8,575 nt of DNA, from the NCBI GenBank assembly GCA_030754315.1, contig JASMAO010000207.1, positions 1 to 8,575 on the forward strand, written 5' to 3'. The notes under the pieces are model-generated. The model ran no database searches. It saw nothing but the letters and a program-made list of their open reading frames with translations, and was not told the origin of the DNA. Of this stretch, positions 5,984 through 8,575 are shown in pieces (position 1 is the first letter of the stretch; the number at the start of each line of letters is the position of its first letter). Position numbers and translations under genes: made by a program. The DNA is from SAR202 cluster bacterium (lineage in GTDB: Bacteria > Chloroflexota > Dehalococcoidia > Lucifugimonadales > JASMAO01).

Positions 5984-6025
5984 AGGAGTACTTGGTTGAG
6001 AATTGATATTTCTATGAGAACATAG
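5984..6025 (+). promoter_or_regulatory. Ribosome-binding site, short frame and in-frame TAG before the HhH ORF
   Basis: AGGAG at 5984-5988 is placed 7 nt before a TTG at 5996. That TTG opens nine codons that end at TAG 6023-6025, in the same frame as the downstream ORF, whose first codon GTG 6026 follows at once. This is either a nine-residue leader peptide or the true start of the gene interrupted by an amber codon. An in-frame ATG at 5969 is also possible but lacks a ribosome-binding site. Confidence 0.35.
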
Positions 6026-6361
6026 GTGCTTCATCGCTTGTCACAAAGAATAAAACCAGTAACTCGGACAAAAAAGGAAATTTATTTTGTTTATAATGAA
6101 GCCAAGAAATGTCTAATTCATCGATATAAGGCTTTTAAGCAAAACAAAATTATCTACTTAAGCGAAGTCACAAAATTAACTGACAAACAAATTTCACAGT
6201 GGACGGGTATTGGAAAGGCATCAGTCGAAGAAGTAAGTCGTAACATTGATAATTATTTAAAATTCCAAGACGCAGAAACTTTAGCAGATGACGAACTACA
6301 GGAAAAACTAGAGGAGGAATTACTAGTTGCTGTGTTCGGATCAGTAGAAGAGAATATTTAA
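6026..6361 (+). CDS. Orphan ORF with RNA polymerase alpha-CTD-like helix-hairpin-helix domain; possibly broken
   Basis: The frame encodes 111 residues from GTG 6026, or 107 from TTG 6038; no Shine-Dalgarno sequence precedes either. Residues about 30-78 resemble the alpha C-terminal domain of RNA polymerase: a first helix, a short turn, then LSEVTKLTDKQISQWTGIGKASVEEV, where TGIGKASVEEV matches the hairpin NFGxKSLEEI that contacts DNA. A strongly acidic helix follows (ETLADDELQEKLEEELL, about 84-100). The N terminus is basic. Base composition is clearly more AT-rich than in the cox and sdh genes, which suggests a different origin. A well-placed ribosome-binding site and TTG lie upstream in the same frame, interrupted by TAG, so this may be a nonsense-mutated or truncated gene. 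A DNA-binding role is plausible; no specific function can be assigned. Confidence 0.5.
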   Translation: MLHRLSQRIKPVTRTKKEIYFVYNEAKKCLIHRYKAFKQNKIIYLSEVTKLTDKQISQWTGIGKASVEEVSRNIDNYLKFQDAETLADDELQEKLEEELLVAVFGSVEENI

Positions 6362-6900
6362 TCAACGCAGAGATCAGAAGCTGAATCGCCAAGGTCTTCC
6401 ATGTAGTTACAAACCGTGTCAGCGATGTCAGACTGTATCCGCCAATAGGTCACAATGCCAAGTATGGGGAAATTGAATTTCTCCAGGACAAAGTTGCGTT
6501 CCCTTGCACCCTCTTATTCTTAAGTCTGAATTTCAAATTAGAAGCAACGTTCAAGAAACAGGCCTGCATCAGTTGATAAAAACCACAACTTTAAGCCAAA
6601 CCCTGAAGAGGGCCTTTCAGCTAGAGTCTAATCGACAAATATACGCTACTAGAAAAAGGCCAAATCAAAATTTTGCCACAAGGGGACCACTCCTAAAATC
6701 TGAATTAGCCAGCCATTTTCACAGCTGCCTCTGTATCCATGCCATGGCGGCGAGGATGGAAGATCAAGCGGAAGGCCAGGCAGAGTAATAGAGATGCATC
6801 CGCAACTAGTAGAGATCATGACAGCAGACGCGGACAGCTATGCAGGGCTTCGTCAACCAACAATGAGAAACGTTTTGTAACCCACACTATTTCGCACGCT
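6362..6900. other. Intergenic stretch without a recognised gene
   Basis: Frames open at 6504-6788 and 6739-6921 on the + strand give peptides of low complexity and odd composition, with no recognisable motif, no good ribosome-binding site and mutual overlap. On the minus strand a run of about 50 codons (6361-6512) reads plausibly as protein but has no start and no family I know. A 7-bp inverted repeat lies at 6611-6661. Given the stomatin remnant just downstream, this is probably decayed sequence. Confidence 0.55.
6611..6661. repeat. Imperfect hairpin in intergenic DNA
   Basis: GGCCTTT at 6611-6617 is complementary to AAAGGCC at 6655-6661, and CTAG at 6621-6624 to CTAG at 6649-6652, with short unpaired bases between and a loop of about 24 nt. 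There is no T tract. Its role is unknown and it may be chance. Confidence 0.3.
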
Positions 6901-6902
6901 TA

Positions 6903-7194
6903 TGGATCTGTGTCTTGCTAGTTTTTTATGAGAGAGCGGTCATCTTTCGCCTAGGTTGTGCCGTTGAGCCAAAGGGGCCTAGGCTGCTGATCATTCTGAT
7001 GCCGACTCCTCGAGAACTGGCTGAGGTAGCCGGACAACTGGAGCCATCTCCGTAGCTTCGCTTCCTCCAGACTCTGACCGAGCGAGGTTGCTGCAGAGAG
7101 TAGCAGCACTACCGTATTCCCGGTGCCCATCGATATTTATAGAGGCACGTCAAAGGAAAAATGCCTCCGAGGAATAGCCCTCTTAGCTGCTTGA
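6903..7194 (+). pseudogene. Internally deleted stomatin/slipin (SPFH/band 7) pseudogene
   Basis: Three pieces of one family appear in order. First, 6903-6998 encodes a hydrophobic stretch, then YERAVIFRLG, EPKGPRLLIILMP, the start of stomatin-like proteins (REYERAVIFRLGR followed by KGPGLFFILP). Second, with no gap, 7008-7082 gives ELAEVAGQLEPSP, an in-frame TAG at 7053, then LRFLQTLTE, the C-terminal segment that in the family reads LAEAA...ALQLRYLQTLTE. Third, after a frameshift near 7083-7086, the frame from 7087 reads VAAESSSTTVFPVPIDIYR, matching the C-terminal STTVFPxPIDLL, and ends at TGA 7192. Intact members have roughly 250 residues; the whole central SPFH domain is gone. Such proteins form membrane-bound oligomers, often paired with a NfeD protease-like partner, which is not seen here. 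The remnant ends 16 nt before sdhC. Confidence 0.83.
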
Positions 7195-7210
7195 TAATTA
7201 GGAACCAAGA

Positions 7211-7870
7211 ATGCGAATCTTCTCTTCAACCATCGGACAGAAGGTGATCATGGCTGTGACAGGCCTGATGATGGTCGGCTTTGTCCTTGGTCATATGGCG
7301 GGCAACCTACTGATCTTCGCTGGTCAGGATGCACTAAATGCTTATGCTGAATTTCTCCAGCATGGAACCCACGGACTAGTCTGGGCTGTCCGGGGAGGAC
7401 TTCTAGCTGCGCTTGCACTGCACATCTGGTCATCGGTTAAACTAACCAGAATCAACAGCGCGGCCCGAAAGACTAGCTACCAGCATAAGCTAAAGGTACA
7501 GAAGACCAGCTATGCAGCCATTACCCTTCGCTATGGTGGCTTTATGCTGTTCTGCTTCATCATCTACCACCTGGCCCACTTTACTTTTGGGACTGGAATT
7601 GAGGGGTTTGAGAAGGCGGAGGTATACGGCAATGTGATCCGCGGCTTTACGGTTCCCTGGGTCTCCGGGATATACATTATCGCGATGCTCGCTTTGGGGA
7701 TGCATCTCTATCATGGCGTGTGGAGTGGCCTGCAGACACTGGGGCTCAACAACCCCCGGTACAATGCTTTGCGAAAGGCGTTATCGACTTTGCTCGCAGC
7801 AGCCGTAGTGTTGGGGAACTGTCTGATTCCCATAGCTGTACTCACCAAGCTCTTGGAGCTGCCATCATGA
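7211..7870 (+). CDS. sdhC: Succinate dehydrogenase cytochrome b558 subunit
   Basis: The 219-residue protein has five predicted membrane helices and is the single-subunit, di-heme anchor of type-B complex II. It holds the SdhA-SdhB dimer at the membrane and passes electrons to quinone. Candidate heme ligands lie in the helices: His28 (VLGHMAGN), His71 (ALHIWSS), His120 with His123 (YHLAHF), and His165 with His168 (MHLYHGVWS). The N-terminal STIGQKVIMAVTGL and the GMHLYHGVWSGLQTLG segment are typical of the b558 family found in Bacteroidetes, Chlorobi, deltaproteobacteria and relatives. ATG 7211 follows AGGA at 7200-7203. The stop codon overlaps the sdhA start (ATGA), showing translational coupling. 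The gene is intact despite the eroded stomatin gene just upstream; no clear promoter was found in the 340 bp before it. Confidence 0.95.
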   Translation: MRIFSSTIGQKVIMAVTGLMMVGFVLGHMAGNLLIFAGQDALNAYAEFLQHGTHGLVWAVRGGLLAALALHIWSSVKLTRINSAARKTSYQHKLKVQKTSYAAITLRYGGFMLFCFIIYHLAHFTFGTGIEGFEKAEVYGNVIRGFTVPWVSGIYIIAMLALGMHLYHGVWSGLQTLGLNNPRYNALRKALSTLLAAAVVLGNCLIPIAVLTKLLELPS

Positions 7871-8575
7871 ATCTGGACTCAAAAACTCCCTCGGGTGAAA
7901 TCCATACCGCCTGGGATCGGCATAAGGAAGACCTGAGGCTGGTGAGCCCGGCCAATAAGAGGACATACACCGTCGTAGTGGTGGGAAGTGGCTTGGCTGG
8001 AGCCTCTGCTTCTGCCTCTCTGGCTGAGCTGGGCTATAAGATTCACTGCCTGAGCTTCCACGATACCCCCCGGCGAGCGCACTCCATTGCCGCCCAGGGA
8101 GGAATCAATGCTGCCAAGAACTATCAGAACGACGACGACAGTGTGTGGCGTCTATTTTATGATACGGTCAAGGGCGGAGACTTTCGCTCCCGGGAATACA
8201 ATGTCTATCGATTGGCCCAGGTTAGTGTGAATATCATCGACCAGTGTGTGGCCCAGGGTATACCCTTCGCCCGTGAGTATGGAGGCTTTCTGGCCAATCG
8301 CTCCTTTGGAGGAGCTCTGGTTTCTCGGACCTTCTACGCCAGAGGGCAGACCGGCCAGCAGCTGTTGCTGGGAGCCTACCAAGCGTTGAGCGCCCAGATT
8401 GCCGCCGGTGGTGTGATCATGCACAACTGGACGGAAATGCTTGATGTGGTGGTGGAAAAAGGGCAAGTGCGTGGGGTGATCATCCGGAATCTTAAAACCG
8501 GAAAAATAGACCGGTTGGCAGGCGACGCGGTGGTGTTAGCCTCGGGAGGCTATGGTAATGTTTTCTACCTCTCCA
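7867..8575 (+). CDS. sdhA: Succinate dehydrogenase / fumarate reductase flavoprotein subunit (5' part)
   Basis: The first 236 residues are present; the gene runs off the window. Intact proteins of this class have about 600-660 residues. It oxidises succinate to fumarate (or the reverse) with covalently bound FAD on the inner side of the membrane. The dinucleotide-binding motif is GSGLAGASASASLAELG at 40-56. His72 in RAHSIAAQGGINA is the expected FAD-linking histidine. SRTFYARGQTGQQLLLGAY at 153-171 and ASGGYGNVF at 225-233 are further family blocks. The RTFYARGQTGQQ form and the insert-bearing N terminus fit the Bacillus/Bacteroidetes-type SdhA rather than the E. coli type, in line with the b558 anchor. 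ATG 7867 overlaps the sdhC stop by four bases. sdhB is expected next, outside the window. Direction of the reaction cannot be read here, though a neighbouring oxidase favours succinate oxidation. Confidence 0.97.
   Translation, partial: MNLDSKTPSGEIHTAWDRHKEDLRLVSPANKRTYTVVVVGSGLAGASASASLAELGYKIHCLSFHDTPRRAHSIAAQGGINAAKNYQNDDDSVWRLFYDTVKGGDFRSREYNVYRLAQVSVNIIDQCVAQGIPFAREYGGFLANRSFGGALVSRTFYARGQTGQQLLLGAYQALSAQIAAGGVIMHNWTEMLDVVVEKGQVRGVIIRNLKTGKIDRLAGDAVVLASGGYGNVFYLS

Noticed and set aside
6361..6512. Minus-strand run of about 50 protein-like codons (ends in a GDSASDLCVD peptide)
   Set aside because: It has no start codon, follows a stop immediately upstream, and matches no family I recognise; too short to call.
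6504..6921. Two overlapping + strand open frames (94 and 60 codons)
   Set aside because: Compositions are unlike real proteins, no ribosome-binding site or motif is visible, and the second overlaps the stomatin remnant in another frame.
1..8575. CRISPR arrays, phage genes, toxin-antitoxin pairs or defence systems
   Set aside because: No regularly spaced direct repeats and no recognisable genes of these systems were seen on either strand.

Overview
The window comes from an aerobic, probably Gram-negative bacterium. It holds two respiratory-chain gene sets on the + strand: an aa3-type cytochrome c oxidase cluster in the middle and the start of a succinate dehydrogenase operon at the right edge. 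SdhC is of the single-subunit b558 type and SdhA resembles the Bacillus/Bacteroidetes/deltaproteobacterial group. CoxB carries a short acidic insert and CoxA an atypical helix VIII. Together these point away from classical alpha- or gamma-proteobacteria, perhaps towards a deltaproteobacterium-like or candidate marine phylum. No ribosomal or other phylogenetic marker is present, so taxonomy is left open.

Layout. Positions 1-685 hold no recognisable gene, but contain a strong 70-bp inverted repeat (396-465) and a foldable minus-strand segment followed by a terminator-like hairpin (about 50-220). At 686-856 lies the first quarter of a 2-Cys peroxiredoxin gene, cut just after its peroxidatic cysteine and joined to a fragment of an IS630-type transposase. 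Next come coxB (1161-1862), coxA (1967-3649), coxC (3664-4248) and coxD (4261-4590). A frameshifted, 3'-truncated OFA-type MFS transporter remnant (4634-about 5070) sits between coxD and a second subunit-III-like gene (5093-5653). That gene is followed by a small exported CPxC membrane protein (5716-5934). An AT-rich orphan ORF with an RNA polymerase alpha-CTD-like helix-hairpin-helix domain (6026-6361) follows, then about 530 bp with no clear gene. A collapsed stomatin/SPFH pseudogene (about 6903-7194) lies directly before sdhC (7211-7870), which overlaps sdhA (7867 to the window end) by four bases.

How the genes work together. SdhA (FAD) and SdhC (di-heme membrane anchor) belong to complex II, which passes electrons from succinate to quinone; the iron-sulfur subunit SdhB should lie beyond the right edge. 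CoxA/B/C/D form the proton-pumping terminal oxidase, which accepts electrons from a separate cytochrome c because CoxB has no fused cytochrome domain. The second subunit III and the CPxC protein are probably accessory or assembly components of the same oxidase.

The most notable biochemical observation is that the usual K-channel residues are replaced in both CoxA and CoxB, while the D-channel entrance, CuB, heme and CuA ligands are intact. The most notable genomic observation is that four unrelated broken genes (peroxiredoxin, transposase, MFS, stomatin) are interleaved with intact respiratory genes, showing active erosion or rearrangement around a preserved core.
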